Source of the DNA: Aphelocoma coerulescens
Taxonomy: Eukaryota > Chordata > Aves > Passeriformes > Corvidae
NCBI RefSeq assembly: GCF_041296385.1
Contig: NC_091023.1
Coordinates: 25,607,924-25,671,923 of the forward strand
Length of the DNA: 64,000 bases
Direction: 5' to 3'
Shown here: in pieces, positions 45,910 through 56,927 of the stretch
Position numbering within the stretch: position 1 is the stretch's first letter
Layout of the letters: every line of letters starts with the position of its first letter
Notes under the pieces: generated by a model
The model's database searches: none
What the model was told of the DNA's origin: nothing
The model's input: only the letters and a program-made list of their open reading frames with translations
Translations under genes and position numbers: made by a program

Positions 45910-46987
45910 CTGGAACAAATTCCAGAAGGAATCATAAAACAGTGTAAGCAGAACAAGGTTTAATAACTCAGAAGTTTTTTTCAAAATAAAGAAAGATGAA
46001 AGCTGCAGCCACAGGGACCTCCCACAGCAATACCCCCCTCACCTTTGGAAGAACTTGGCATCACCGCAGCTCAGCCGGTCCCACCCCAAGTGAAAAAGGC
46101 ACAAACCACAAGCTCTCCACTGCCTCCTGTGCTCCCTTTAGTGACCTGCACTGAAACACCATTTTGTTGTGACCAGAACTACATCACAAGCATTTGACAC
46201 TCACCTGCTGTAAATACCAGCCTTTCAGTTACTGAGGTAAGAAAACCCTCTGTTGTTTAACACAGAAGGGCTCACAACTCCACGTAAGCCCCTTAATTGG
46301 AGAGCTGTGACTGACAGTGAGGACTAGGGAGCAGTCCCAAACCTGAGCCCACTGGACATATCTTGCTGAATTCCATGCTCACAAACATGACAGTTTTAAT
46401 GTAAAGCCCCTCTCCAATTAATATTTCAGCTCACATTTCTGCAGCTCAACAGCTGAGCAAGCATGGTTTTATTTCACTTGATTTCCACAGCCCTTTTACC
46501 AGGTCAGTAAATTATATCCCACTTATAGGGACAGACTTTGGAGTCAATCCCATTTTTTTCCAAGCATTTTTAGCTGCTGAGATCATTCCCACTTTTCCTT
46601 TGTCATCTCCTACCTGCATGTCTGAAACCTGAACTGAGTGACAAAGTGATTCAGCACTGTGCAAGTGCCAACTCCAGTGCTGCTCCTGACCTTTTCCCAA
46701 CCCAAACTGAATTGGCAGGACAGGACTGGTGGGAGAGCATGGGATTTATATAAACCTTGAGCCAGCTTGTGCTGCAAGTGCACACACAACTCAGGGTGGA
46801 GAAGATAAGAGAGGAAAGGTGATTTATTCTCATTTGCTCTAAGTGGCAGAGATTAGTGTCAAGTCAGTACAACAGCACAGTACATCAAGCTCATTTGTCA
46901 ACCACCAAATATTTTTGCAAACATGAACAACATGCTTCTTTCTCTGGCATATTATTCTATCTGTATTATGCAGATAGAGGAACATAT

Positions 46988-47030
46988 CCAAGCTAAAATT
47001 AAAAAAAAAAAAAAAAAGAAAAAGGCAGCT
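46988..47030. repeat. A-rich run
   Basis: About 17 consecutive A residues followed by GAAAAAGG, within the first intron of the transporter remnant. Confidence 0.85.
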
Positions 47031-47098
47031 TTTGCAAAAGGCTTCAGGCAAGATTACTCATGTTTGAGTCTGAGAACTGATTAAGACTTTCAACTTAG

Positions 47099-47234
47099 GG
47101 GAGTGCAGCGAGCAGCAAGCAGACAATGGAAATGAGCCCTGTGACAACGCTCCAGCACTCCCACACATCCCTGGCACATTCTTCCAGGAGGTGCCAAATC
47201 CAGGGCGCTCCATTCCTGCACCATGCCCTGTTCT
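47099..47234 (-). pseudogene. SLC66A1L remnant: first-helix exon, donor lost
   Basis: Reads W-I-W-H-L-L-E-E-C, then S-V-V-T-G-L-I-S-I-V-C-L-L-L-A-A-L-P, matching the family's WIW...ECA...GLISILC...FP segment. The exon should end after CTC-CC at 47099, so that the first T of the next exon completes Pro before Gln (the PQ motif). The next six bases are CTAAGT (47098-47093) where GTAAGT is expected. Reading on meets TAA at once. The upstream acceptor is uncertain; 47235 is the best CAG. Confidence 0.85.
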
Positions 47235-47239
47235 CTGCT

Positions 47240-48745
47240 GGGCAGGTACTGAGAGCGTGTGCCTGCAGCTGAGGAGCCACCACTCCCGCATGGAGATCCA
47301 ATCCCAGAAGTTGATTCCTGCCTCCATTCCCAGCCCGTGCAAATCCCCAAATCCGGTTACGGATGCTGAACATCCTCTGTGCAAAGCCCTGTGCATCCAG
47401 ACAGATGCAGCAGCTCCCAGTCAGCCCCAATCTCCTAGAGAAACCTGCCAAATTCCAGGGGATAAATACAGCCACTGTGAATGAGGCATTACCCACACAA
47501 TGCTCGTTCCTATTCACTGATTACAGACACAAGTTGGACTTCCAAGAAAGAAAAATACTTTGTGGATCCAATATGTAACACTCCAAATTTATCACTGCAG
47601 CATTTTAGTCTGAGCTGTGTTGGATGAGGCTGTCAGTGACACTGAGGGACCAGAAATCTGCTACCGGATAAGCTAAACCAAGGAACTTATTGGAATTTAA
47701 GACCCAAATTCTGATTTTTCATGTTCATTGTGATGCTAATAAAGTGACAGTACTTTTCTTAGAAGTGCTCACCCAGATTCTGAACATGCTACTCACTCTT
47801 AAAAAACATGCATATATAAAATATTTATCTATTTGTTGGTTCCATGCAATTAATTTGAAGATAATGCTATGAACAACAAGTAATTTGTGACTCAGATTCC
47901 AGGTGAGCTTCAGAGTCTACTAAAATCCACCCAGCCTAATCAGTGTCTCGACACAGTGTGACACAGTTTGTGTTATTTAACATGCCACAGGAAACATGGG
48001 AAGCATAAAAAACGTGCAGAAGGCAAATGCAGGGTGATCCTGCCCCCAAAATTCCTCAAATGATGCCATCATGATGCATCAAGCTATTCAATTCTTGAAG
48101 AAGATTCCAAGTTCGTTTTCACAGAGCATCATTCCCTGTAAAATGAGGACTTACTTTGCTCATTGGCCAGAAACTCCTTTTTCTTTCCAAGAGACTTCAG
48201 GTTTTTGTGGCTTTAAATGCTGGAACAAGTTTCCTGCAGGAACTGGCTGCCTCTCCAGAGAACTGTCATCATTGGACCTAAACCAATTAAACAATAAAAA
48301 TACAGCATACATTTATGCACTGAGAAATCACCTGAGCCTGGAGGATATGTTCAGTTTATTCTGCTTATACCAGGGAAGTTATTAGACTTTGTAGCCATCT
48401 TTGAAAATAACTTTTAAAGTTAAAAAAAATGTTACCAGTAGTATTTCAAGTATTTTTTATCCCATTCTGGCACTGTGCAGCTGAGCAGACTCACTAAAAT
48501 GGGACATGGTATTTAAATTTGATTTTTTTGGGTTGTTATTATTCAATATTTATGCAGCAGAATATTTGTGTTGCCAGTCCCTAAGACTATAATTTTGGTA
48601 TTACAAAAATTGCTACTTTTCTTAAATCCCTGGCAAAATATCCTGTCCCAGGAAGAGCAAACCCAGGAATTCCACATGAAAAGAGGATAGGGAGACTGCC
48701 AGAACATTTCTTTGCTTCCTGTAGTATTGAAGTTGTCAGTGATGA
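47240..48745. other. 5' side of the transporter remnant, no exon placed
   Basis: Should contain upstream intron and perhaps the first exon of the SLC66A1L remnant. I could not identify a start-codon exon. AT-rich in its second half; no transposon. Confidence 0.45.
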
Positions 48746-48749
48746 GAAA

Positions 48750-48812
48750 AGCATGGAATGGTTTGGGTTGGAAGGGGCCTTAAAGATCATCCAGTTCCAA
48801 CCCCCAAATAAT
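48750..48812 (-). mobile_element. CR1 LINE fragment, 3' tip
   Basis: 'gcatggaatggtttgggttg', 'gaaggggccttaaagatcat' and 'ccagttccaacccccaa': about 60 bases of a minus-oriented CR1 3' end. Confidence 0.9.
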
Positions 48813-48814
48813 AA

Positions 48815-49585
48815 AATTATATTAAAAATGGGTTATGTTCCTATAACAATTCTTTGCCTGTAACCTCATATTCTTTCTTAGTTTGCTGCCCAAATACTGG
48901 TTACTTCCATTTGGAAAAGTTCCAGGGAAGGTGTGAACTTGGATCCTTGGCATCATCCCTTTCTGCAAAGGTTTAGTGTTTCTCCAGCTACAAATAAAAC
49001 TGTTGTGGTCCAAGACATTTAGGAATAAGGAATCAGTAACCTGAGCCTCTTGTTTGGACACTTTTTCTCATTTAATATCTTATTCTGGACTAAGTAAACA
49101 GAAACAGACAATGGTTTAGAAGTGAAATTCACTTGCTTAGGAACAGTCTCTCAGTGCAGACAAGAAAAAGCAAGTTTTCCCTGGAATTTGGGAGATTTGC
49201 CACAGCTCCTCTGCCTCTCCAGCTGCTGTGAACATCCCTGTGCTCCGGATGTCAAATAACCAGAACTGCAAGTGATGTATGAGGATGTCAGATGTGTGTT
49301 TGGCTGATGTGCAAGTTCTTTAAACTGCGGTTACAAACAGCTCAAACCCCAAAAGGGATTCATTTGTAGTGTTCATCATTTAATTCCTGCTAGGGAAGGA
49401 AAAGGTGGAGCTGGGCTATGGAGCAACCAGGGCTTCTGCAAGCATGTCCCAGTATTAACCTGGTCACTGGATTTTGGCTTAAACTGTTCTCTGAAAGCAT
49501 TTTAGACACTACTGGTTGTGAATTCTGCTTGGCCAGATTTCACCTGGAAACCAAGGCAAGTTCCCAGAGAACAATCCCAGTTTAC
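48815..49585. other. Intergenic or intronic, no feature seen
   Basis: Unique sequence with no array, transposon or recognisable exon. Confidence 0.5.
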
Positions 49586-49589
49586 CTTC

Positions 49590-49712
49590 ACCTGGGATAG
49601 TGGAAGGTGTCCGTGCCCATGGCGGTGCTGGAACGGGATGAGCTTTAAGCGCCCTTCGAACCCAAACCAGTCCGGGTTCTTTGAGTCTGTGATCTATGAT
49701 TTTATGGTCTAA
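49590..49712 (+). mobile_element. CR1 LINE fragment beside the CpG island
   Basis: 'gtggaaggtgtccgtgccca', 'gatgagctttaagcgccctt' and 'cgaacccaaaccagtccggg', ending 'gatctatgattttatgg'. Its 3' tail stops about 45 bases before the CpG-island edge. Confidence 0.88.
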
Positions 49713-49754
49713 TATTAACAATAATAAACCAAACAACAAAACTGAAGGAAGCGC

Positions 49755-50340
49755 CTTTCAGGAGAGCCCAGCATCCCACCCCCGGGGAGCCGCATCCCTG
49801 CGGGAACGGGGGTGCCGGGGCTGCTGTTCCCCTTTTCCCTGCGGAGCCGGGGAGCGCCGGCGGTCCTCGGGGGAGCCACGGGATCGGGGGAGGCAGGACA
49901 CGGCAATAACAACCGGGAACGGCGTCGGGAGAGGCCCCGGGCACCGGGAGCGAGGGACACGGGCCCGAGCGGGGCCGGCACCGACCTGGAGGGCTGCGGT
50001 TGCTGCTCCGGGATCCGGCGGGCTCGCCTCGAGGGAAACCCTGCGGGCGGGGAGGGAGACAGGGGAGCACCGGGATGACCGGGATGACTGAGAAAAGCGG
50101 GACAGCCGGGATGCCCGGGACAGCCGGGATGCCCCGAGCAGCACGATCCCCGCCGCCCCTCCCTTTCCCTGCCCTCCCCTCCCCTTCCCTGCCCGCCCGC
50201 CGCCATCGCCTCAGAGCGCGGGCCCGGGGCGCCCCCTGCGGGCGGGCGGGCGGCGCTGCGGCCTCAGCCCGCCTGAGGGCCGGGACCCGCCGGGAGCGCG
50301 GCGGCTCCGGGGCCCTTCAGCCCAAACACCCCGCGAGTCT
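49755..50340. promoter_or_regulatory. CpG island, candidate (divergent) promoter
   Basis: About 585 bases of very GC-rich, CpG-dense sequence (gcgccggcggtcctcgggg, ccgcgcgggcccggggcgcc-like runs) with GGGCGG/CCGCCC Sp1-type boxes and no TATA box. It lies 2.5 kb upstream of the first recognised exon of the minus-strand SLC66A1L remnant. In human, VEPH1 starts close by in the opposite direction, so a shared promoter is possible. A 'cgggatgac/cgggatgcc' short repeat sits near 50070-50135. Confidence 0.65.
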
Positions 50341-50615
50341 GGGGTTTCATCCCTGGATCCCAGCCTGGGGAAGGCTGGAAAGGCCCGCAGCGGGTCAACT
50401 GCTCCCAGGGTCTAGAGGTGCCTCCCAGGGCTGGGCAGAGGGGCAGGAACACCCCCTGACCTGCTGGAAGTGCAAGAGCATCAGGAGACCTTCCCCCTGC
50501 GGGACCAGCACCCTCCTGCTCGCCTAAACGCATTTTAATCTGATCGAGAAAGACCACAACACAAAGAATTCTAATTAACAATCCTGGGATCTTTGTAGGG
50601 ATTTTTGCCATTTTA

Positions 50616-50957
50616 GAACCATTGAATGGTTTGGGTTGGAAGGACCTTGAAGCTCATCCCATCCCACCCCCTGCCATGGGCAGGGACACCTTCCCCTATC
50701 CCAGGCTGCTCCCAGCCCCAATGTCCAACCTGGCCTTGGGCACTGCCAGGGATCCAGGGGCAGCCACAGCTGCTCTGGGCACCCTGTGCCAGGGCCTGCC
50801 CACCCTCCCAGGGAAGGATTTTTCTCTAATATCCCATCTAACCCTGCCCACCTTCTGCTCAGGGCCATTCCCCCTTGTCCTATCACTCCAGGCCCTTGTG
50901 AAAAGTGCCCCTCCAGCCTCTTTGCAAGCCCTCTTTAGGTCCTGGAAAGCCGGACAT
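50616..50957 (-). mobile_element. CR1 LINE fragment, longest minus copy
   Basis: From 'gaatggtttgggttggaagg' through 'cttgggcactgccagggatc', 'ctaatatcccatctaaccct' and 'cattcccccttgtcctatca' to 'cctctttaggtcctggaaag'. It reaches further 5' than the other tails. Confidence 0.94.
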
Positions 50958-50959
50958 GA

Positions 50960-51695
50960 ATATTTTAGAATATTTTGATAGGGAAGAGTGCTGTATAATT
51001 TACTGAATTTTTAATACAGTTTTACTTTTTATTCTCATACAGGCTCATCATGTCAGTGGTTGCTGCAGCCTAGCTAATTAACACAGGGCTGGGAGAATGA
51101 TTAAAGGCAGGCTCTGGGTATCTGCATTGTTCCAGTTTAATTGCTGCTCAGGCAATGATTCAGTGTTGGTTTTGGCAGTGGAGCTGCATTTGTCTGGCTC
51201 GGTGAAATTCCCTGTTATGTCCATGACACTCATCTGTTGGGGATGGGCAAAAGCAGGAGGATGTGTAACAGTGTTAGAGGCAGGCTTGTGGAAGGAATAG
51301 GTTTTGTTATGTGGGAAGACCAGGCTGGAGTGGAAGGTGTCCCCTCCATCCCAAGCACTCCAGGATTCTGTGGCTGTAGGAGGGGAGCTCCTGGATGGGC
51401 CCTTCATGCAAGCACACTGTCCTACCAGCCTGAATCCCTGTTTCCTTTGGATCTGTGCTGTAGCCTTGCTCACAGCTCCTCTTTCTCACCTTCTCGCCTT
51501 TTGTTCCTGAATATTCAGAAACTCATGTTAATCATAGGGGGGAATAAGCAAAAAAAGTAATTTATATGTAGAAAAACACTGTAAAGATACCTCCAAAATC
51601 CTTCCAGAGACTAAAAAAAGTTTTCAGAAACAGAGGTTGAGATTCCTAGGTTTATCCAGGCTTGTTGCTGTCCCTGTTCCTGAATAAACACATCT
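50960..51695. other. Intergenic or intronic, no gene seen
   Basis: Unique sequence. Frames near 51237-51560 lack a recognised domain. Confidence 0.5.
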
Positions 51696-51699
51696 TGGA

Positions 51700-52090
51700 T
51701 GTCACGAGCTGCATTTCATGACACTCCCTTAAAAAAGAAGTGACTGAAGAGAGGATAATATGGAAGACAGCCAATTACTCCATAAATGTAAACGGCATTA
51801 AAAGTGGTGTATAACATTATATATTTATGGCTACAGTTTTGTTCTGCTGTCACATAACAAAATGAATAATGCATCAGTCCAAGAACTTGTCATTAAGTGA
51901 ATTTCTTTGTTGCCTTGCTATTAAAAGATAAAACCCCTTGGTGTGTGTATATGCGTGACATTAACCCTTTTCTGGGAGTAAAATGTAGGCTGGGTGAAGG
52001 CATTGTTAGAGTGGAAAATTGAAGTAGATGTTATCATTTTACAGGTGAAATAATGCTAGTGATATTCATCAGAGGGATTTGAAGACATTC
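51700..52090. promoter_or_regulatory. AT-rich candidate conserved block
   Basis: 'gccaattactccataaatgt', 'cattatatatttatggctac', 'gaataatgcatcagtccaag' and 'gctattaaaagataaaaccc', free of repeats. An ATG at 51870 opens only a short unrecognised frame. Confidence 0.3.
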
Positions 52091-52154
52091 AGGAAGGTGT
52101 TTTCTGTTGATGAGAGGAGATAAATGCACTTCACTTCTAAAAGACAAACAGCTC

Positions 52155-52300
52155 AGTACAAGAAGGACAGGGACGCACTGAATCCAGGGGAGAGCCATGA
52201 AAATGGCTCAAAATCCAGCTGGAGGTGGCCCTGACCACCCTGCTGGGCTTGGGCTTGATGGTCACTGCAGGCACCTTCCAATCTCAATCCCACTCTAAGA
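52155..52300 (+). mobile_element. CR1 LINE fragment, internally deleted
   Basis: 'gtacaagaaggacagggacg' and 'gagagccatgaaaatggctc' match CR1 sequence that normally lies several hundred bases upstream of the 3' end. It then jumps to a 3'-end-like 'gggcttgatggtcactgcag' and 'caccttccaatctcaatcc'. An internal deletion joins the two parts. Confidence 0.6.
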
Positions 52301-52309
52301 GATGGGACA

Positions 52310-53140
52310 TTGAATAATTAAAAAGATGAACTGTTACTCCTATGAAGAATCTGCTGAACTGAGATCTGGTGCCTCCTAAAAACATCTCTGAAGGTCGTGG
52401 TCTCCACCCCCAGATCCTGTGGGTTTCCATCTTTTTTCCATGTTGTCTTCCTTTAATCCTTGTCCTCCCGAGGAGAGAGGGGAACATCTATTTACAGCCT
52501 GACAAGGGAGACTAAAGGGCCAATCCAACTCCTGATTAGGAGAAAATTGCCTTTATGCTTAAAGTCAGTTAAACTGGATATGGAATTTCAGGCCCCAGCT
52601 GAAATCCTCGTCCTGTCCCGTGAGCCCTGCTGACAAAAAGGAAACCCTAATGCAGTTAGATGAGGGTGGAACAGTTTTGGTGTTGAGCCTTCCAGACTCC
52701 TCCATGTAGATACACGTGATAAGTTTGCACCTCTCAAAAGTAAGATTAAACTTATCTGAAATACCATTTATCTCAGAATGCATTAATCTGATTTTTTTTC
52801 TATTTTCTCCTATTTCTCCCTAACGTAATTGACAGCAAAATTGAATCGGTTTCCTACCGAGTTGGACTTGAAAGGTGAACACTGAATTTTCTATTACTTG
52901 GTTTTAATGCAATGTGTACACCTCACGATTTGATAAATTCAGACCTGCTGGGGAAAAGCCAGGAACCACATTTTGGACACAAAGGATCAGATCTTGTTTT
53001 ATTTTGCAGGAACTATTGGCTAAATTTTGAAGTTATGAGAGAAAAATGGTTTCTCTGCGAAATGTGTTGAAAATTCAGGGAATTGGTTTCTGGAGCAAGA
53101 GGTTCTCAGGTCAGGGAGGATGTTGTAGGAAAAACAAAAC
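52310..53140. other. Intergenic or intronic, no gene seen
   Basis: Unique, fairly AT-rich sequence without arrays or exons recognised. Confidence 0.5.
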
Positions 53141-53147
53141 AGATACA

Positions 53148-53222
53148 GTGATACCACCCAAAAAACCCCAAAACAACCACCCCACAAACAAACCCAAACT
53201 AATAAACCCCCCCAAAACCACA
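53148..53222. repeat. A/C-rich low-complexity tract
   Basis: 'cccaaaaaaccccaaaacaa', 'ccccacaaacaaacccaaac': A runs with C interruptions, of the same character as the tract at 22950. Confidence 0.8.
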
Positions 53223-53569
53223 GAGAAACTGAGGAAATGAAAACTTTGTGAGAATGGCTCAGGAAAAGGACGGGACAGCAGGAGGAGAGTGAGAAAGGGA
53301 TGAAAAGAAAGAGATGTTTCCTTCAAAGGGAGACATTTTAGAGAGCAATCAGTCATTAATCCAAACACCAGGACAAACCAGTGATCTGGTGTCCTCTGTT
53401 CCTAATGGAGTACAGAAAAGTCTCTGGCTAATGAGTAATTTCCTAATTGTGGAGTGTTGAAAAGCTTTGCTTAGGGAAGCAACATCAGGGCAAACATCAG
53501 GTGAGCCTAGACCTGACAGCTCTTGCCTCAACAGGTTTGGTAACCTCGAGGATGTTCCAATCCAGCATT

Positions 53570-54240
53570 CCTACAGTTTCATGATCATTTATTTATAGAA
53601 AGACTTCCTTCTATAAATCTAGTTTGCCTGCCAAGCCACTTCCACATCAGTGCTAATATTAATTAATTTAAATAACTTTTCCCGTGAGGTGCTACCTCTC
53701 TTCTATTTTCCCTGCCTGCTTTCCTTAAGCTCCCAAGTACCTGCTGCTGCTTAGCCCTGCTGCCATTGTGAAATGAGGTGCTGGTGGCAGCGTGTTCCCC
53801 TTTCAAAGCCCTCTGAGGTGCAGCATTAACGATGGAAAGCTTATTAAGGATCTGGGCAGATGTTTTAGGGTTTTTAGTGAGGCATCTCTCTGCAGCCAGG
53901 AGGAGAACCTGGGCACAAGCAAGGCGTGAGCACCTTGCAGAGCAGGCACCGCTTCTCTCCTGTGTAACTCAGCACAAATCCCTGTGTTAATTTTCACTGC
54001 TATGGATTATCTGGTTTCATTAGCAGCTTCAGAGGCTGGGTGATTAATATTAATAATCCCTGTTAGCCTATAGACTTAATTAGGGTGAGAAGCAGCTGGA
54101 TGCCGTGCGGAACCAGCCCTGGCTCCAGACGCGGTGTCTCTGCCCTGATTGCTGAGCTCTTAAGTGGGGGCAGCTGAGAACAGCACGTCCTCACGGTTAC
54201 TTATCAATACCGCTCCTCCTTCCTGCTTCCAGGACCCTTT
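53570..54240. promoter_or_regulatory. AT-rich candidate conserved blocks
   Basis: Two parts, 53570-53690 (ctaatattaattaatttaaa) and 53980-54220 (gtgattaatattaataatcc, gacttaattagggtgag). TAATTA cores and no repeats suggest an enhancer; function is not shown. Confidence 0.3.
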
Positions 54241-54264
54241 TAAAGGCTTCTGGCTCTTACCCAG

Positions 54265-54345
54265 GACCTGGCAGCGTGGTTGGAGCAGTCCTTGTAGTCA
54301 GGCGGGTTTTCCTCTGTGTGGGAGTAGCTGCCTTTGCTCTCCTGG
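54265..54345 (+). other. Exon-like segment with good splice signals (unproven)
   Basis: An 81-base stretch lies between ttacccag and G|GTAAGT (54346-54351). One frame is open and hydrophobic (V-V-G-A-V-L-V-V-R-R-V-F-L-C-V-G-V-A). No family match. It could be a chance pairing or a noncoding first exon of a plus-strand gene such as VEPH1. Confidence 0.2.
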
Positions 54346-54349
54346 GTAA

Positions 54350-55230
54350 GTTTTCCTCACGGCTGCTCTCGGGGACAGAACACGAGGGTTCCTTGGGCTA
54401 TCAGCAGCTTCATTCACTTGTCGTGGCTCTCCTTAAAAAAGAACTTGTGCGAGCCGAATGCGGCTTTTGTCCCCTTGGGGTATTACCAAGCAGGCAAACC
54501 CTACAGGAATGTGAGAGCTGCTAAAGGGCTCCTCAACTTGCAGGGCTGCAGCTCCAGTGGCACCGACCCAGCACTCGATATTGGGTCGGGTTCAGGGTCT
54601 GAAACCCCGGCGGCAGCGGAGTTATGCAGCTCAATTAGCACAGTTCATAAACTATGCAGCTCAATTAAGGAAGCCCTCTGTCCGTGGAAAGCAAAGCCAG
54701 TGGAAGGAGATGGCTGAAGTAATAAAATACGCGGTTCAGTGGGAAAATGATGCAGGTGGCTGATGAAAATGTTACCTGAGATGTGAATGTGTGTGGGGAT
54801 GTAAAAATGAGGCTGGGTGCGTTTGGGTTTGTCCAAAGAGAGGCGGAGGTAACTTTTTTTGTTGCTTGTGAGTATTTTGGAGACATCTCTGAACCTGCAG
54901 TGGTTATAAAGAAACGAGTATGCAAAGTTTCCCTATTTGTGATAAACTTTATCACCGCGATGGCGCAGCAGGTGTTGGGTTTGTGATGCAGATGAGTCTT
55001 TGGGGAAGGGCAGCTGTTAATGAGCTCTGAGCGTTGTACGAGGCAATACCCACCTGCGAACCTCCCTAAACAGCAGTGCCAGGGCTGGGCAGGGTCTGGC
55101 TCCTCCCAGACCTGGGTCATAACCCCAGAGTTTTATTCAGGGAAAACCTCTTTTAATTTTGGCAGGCGCTGTGACTGTGCCTGGTACACAGTAACTGGAG
55201 AAATAAGCAAGACTTGGTATGGAAAAAAAA
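54350..55230. other. Intergenic or intronic, no gene seen
   Basis: Contains a repeated 'tatgcagctcaatta' phrase (about 54622 and 54655) and otherwise unique sequence. Confidence 0.45.
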
Positions 55231-55235
55231 TCAGC

Positions 55236-55412
55236 ATTGTTGCCCAGAGAGGCTGTGGATTTCCCATCCCTGGCAGTGTCCAAGGCCAGGCTGGATGGGG
55301 CTTGGAGCAGCCTGGGACAGTGGGAGGTGTCCCTGCCCATGGCAGGGGTGGGGCTGGATGGGCTTTAAGGTCGCACTTCAACCTTACTTGTTCCATGTTC
55401 TATGACTCTAAA
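55236..55412 (+). mobile_element. CR1 LINE fragment
   Basis: 'ttgcccagagaggctgtgga', 'cagtgtccaaggccaggctg', 'ggatgggctttaaggtcgca' and the tail 'ttccatgttctatgact'. Confidence 0.9.
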
Positions 55413-55414
55413 AC

Positions 55415-56450
55415 AGCTTTAGCAATAAATACAAAATTTGATTGAAATATGAAGTTGGCATGTAACACTTCTTATTTGGCTGTGGTTACAATCCTGAATA
55501 ATGCACTTAGTGTATAAAACAGTGCAAATACACTGAATATTGGGCTACTGCCAGTCAAACACATGGCCCAGAAATGCTTCTTGTTCCCTTCTTCATAAAA
55601 GTCTGTGGCATTATCCCCTTTTCTGTCTGGGGCAGCATAAGGTAAAAGCACAAAATACTTCCTGGGAGGATAAAGGACTTCAGATCCTTGTAGGGACAAC
55701 GAGAATCTCTCCATTAATTTCAGTGGGCTTTTGAGAAGCTCTGGTATTTTTTAGAGTTAAATACTTCATCCTCTCTGGAATGGAAAGACCCAAGATGTGT
55801 TTTCTGAAGAGAAGAAAAATCAAACACAAACTGTTTATCTCCTGTTATGATAGAGGAAATATTGCATCCAGTTCTACAAAATTCTTGGATGAAATTCCTG
55901 ATATGTCTGTAAAAGATGTGAATGAGCTGTGCATTAGTGATGTTTAGGGTGTGGGATAAAGACCTTGCTTACAAGGGAAACCTTTACACTGTCCTAAAGA
56001 TGTTTGTGCCCTGGCTGGTTCCATCAGAATCAGGGGAATGTTGCCTGACTTTAAAAATGAGTGGATTAAGGGAACATTCAAGGGTGTCCTGCTTGGCCAG
56101 CCTTGGAGTGCACATATTTAAAGGCCATTAATAGGTGGTGCCCTGTCCTGGATCTGTCCCCTGCTGAGGCCACCCCAGTGCAGAGCAGGATTTGAAAATC
56201 ATTATTTATCCTATCCTGGATTTCAGCCTTAAACCCAGACAATTATTAGCCAAACTGAAACCCTTTGGAGGTGTGATGTGTGAGTCCTGCACAATTCTCC
56301 CTGGTTTTCCATGGCTGATTCCTGGCATACAACAGGATTTTGGTGTCAGGACAGGCTGCAGGGACATAAACATGATTTTTGCCATTAGCCTTTTATGTTG
56401 GGAGGGGAGTGGGTTCTTACAAAAACCCGAAATTAAAGAGACTCCAGCCT
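55415..56450. other. Intergenic or intronic, no gene seen
   Basis: Unique sequence, no repeats or exons recognised. Confidence 0.5.
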
Positions 56451-56800
56451 GACTGTGAACTTAATAGAGCTATCAACCCCCCTCTGTCATTATACAACAA
56501 TTGTTAATTATTTACAAGCAAACTTCTGCGAGACAGTATTGTAGCTGTCAGCATTGTCATTATTAAAATTAAAATATTTTGTCTGGGTGGAAGATAACAT
56601 GACTCATTTTGGTGAAATGTAATGAATATGGAATATTCTGTTGCTTTTCCCCAATTAGTTGGAGGGAGAACAATAGGCTGTCTCTTCCCTAACAAGATGT
56701 TTGTTTTTAAAAGTCTAACAAAATAAATATTTTCAGGGCTTTGCTGAAAAAGGGCGTCATTCACTGTAGCTGTTACAATAAAAGTTAAAACCAATTTATT
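56450..56800. promoter_or_regulatory. AT-rich candidate conserved block
   Basis: 'caacaattgttaattattta', 'gtcattattaaaattaaaat' and 'gcttttccccaattagttgg'. Repeat-free. Low-confidence enhancer candidate. Confidence 0.27.
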
Positions 56801-56927
56801 TTTTTCCAGGATGGGGAAAAACCTATTTTCATAAAGTAATTTTTTTTTTCAGCTGGTGAAAGATGTGTATGAACCTTTTTGCTTTATTGCCACAATATCT
56901 TGGTTTGTCCTATTGTTACAGCAAAGA

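Larger units (their letters stand above)
41928..47234 (-). pseudogene. SLC66A1-like PQ-loop transporter, decayed
   Basis: Family knowledge: SLC66A1 (PQLC2) is a seven-helix lysosomal exporter of cationic amino acids built from two PQ-loop repeats; SLC66A1L is its paralogue. Five segments on the minus strand align in order to this family: 47234-47099 (first helix), 45909-45780 (first PQ loop), 45480-45390 (third helix), 43148-43052 (second PQ motif) and 42041-41928 (last helix, stop TAA). Intron borders mostly follow GT/AG, and the phases join correctly. Breaks: exon-2 donor reads CTAAGT, the second-PQ exon has one extra base, the fourth and sixth helices are not found intact, and no start codon is placed. 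Each remnant stays open in its expected frame, so the loss looks recent. An assembly error is the main alternative. Confidence 0.8.

Noticed and set aside
50616..50957. Possible protein-coding exon with long open frames on both strands
   Set aside because: The sequence is a CR1 tail; similar frames recur at 6640, 10509, 23340 and 32578.
51870..51912. ATGCATCAG as a possible VEPH1 start
   Set aside because: Only the first three residues resemble the VEPH1 N-terminus; the next codons do not, and the frame soon ends.
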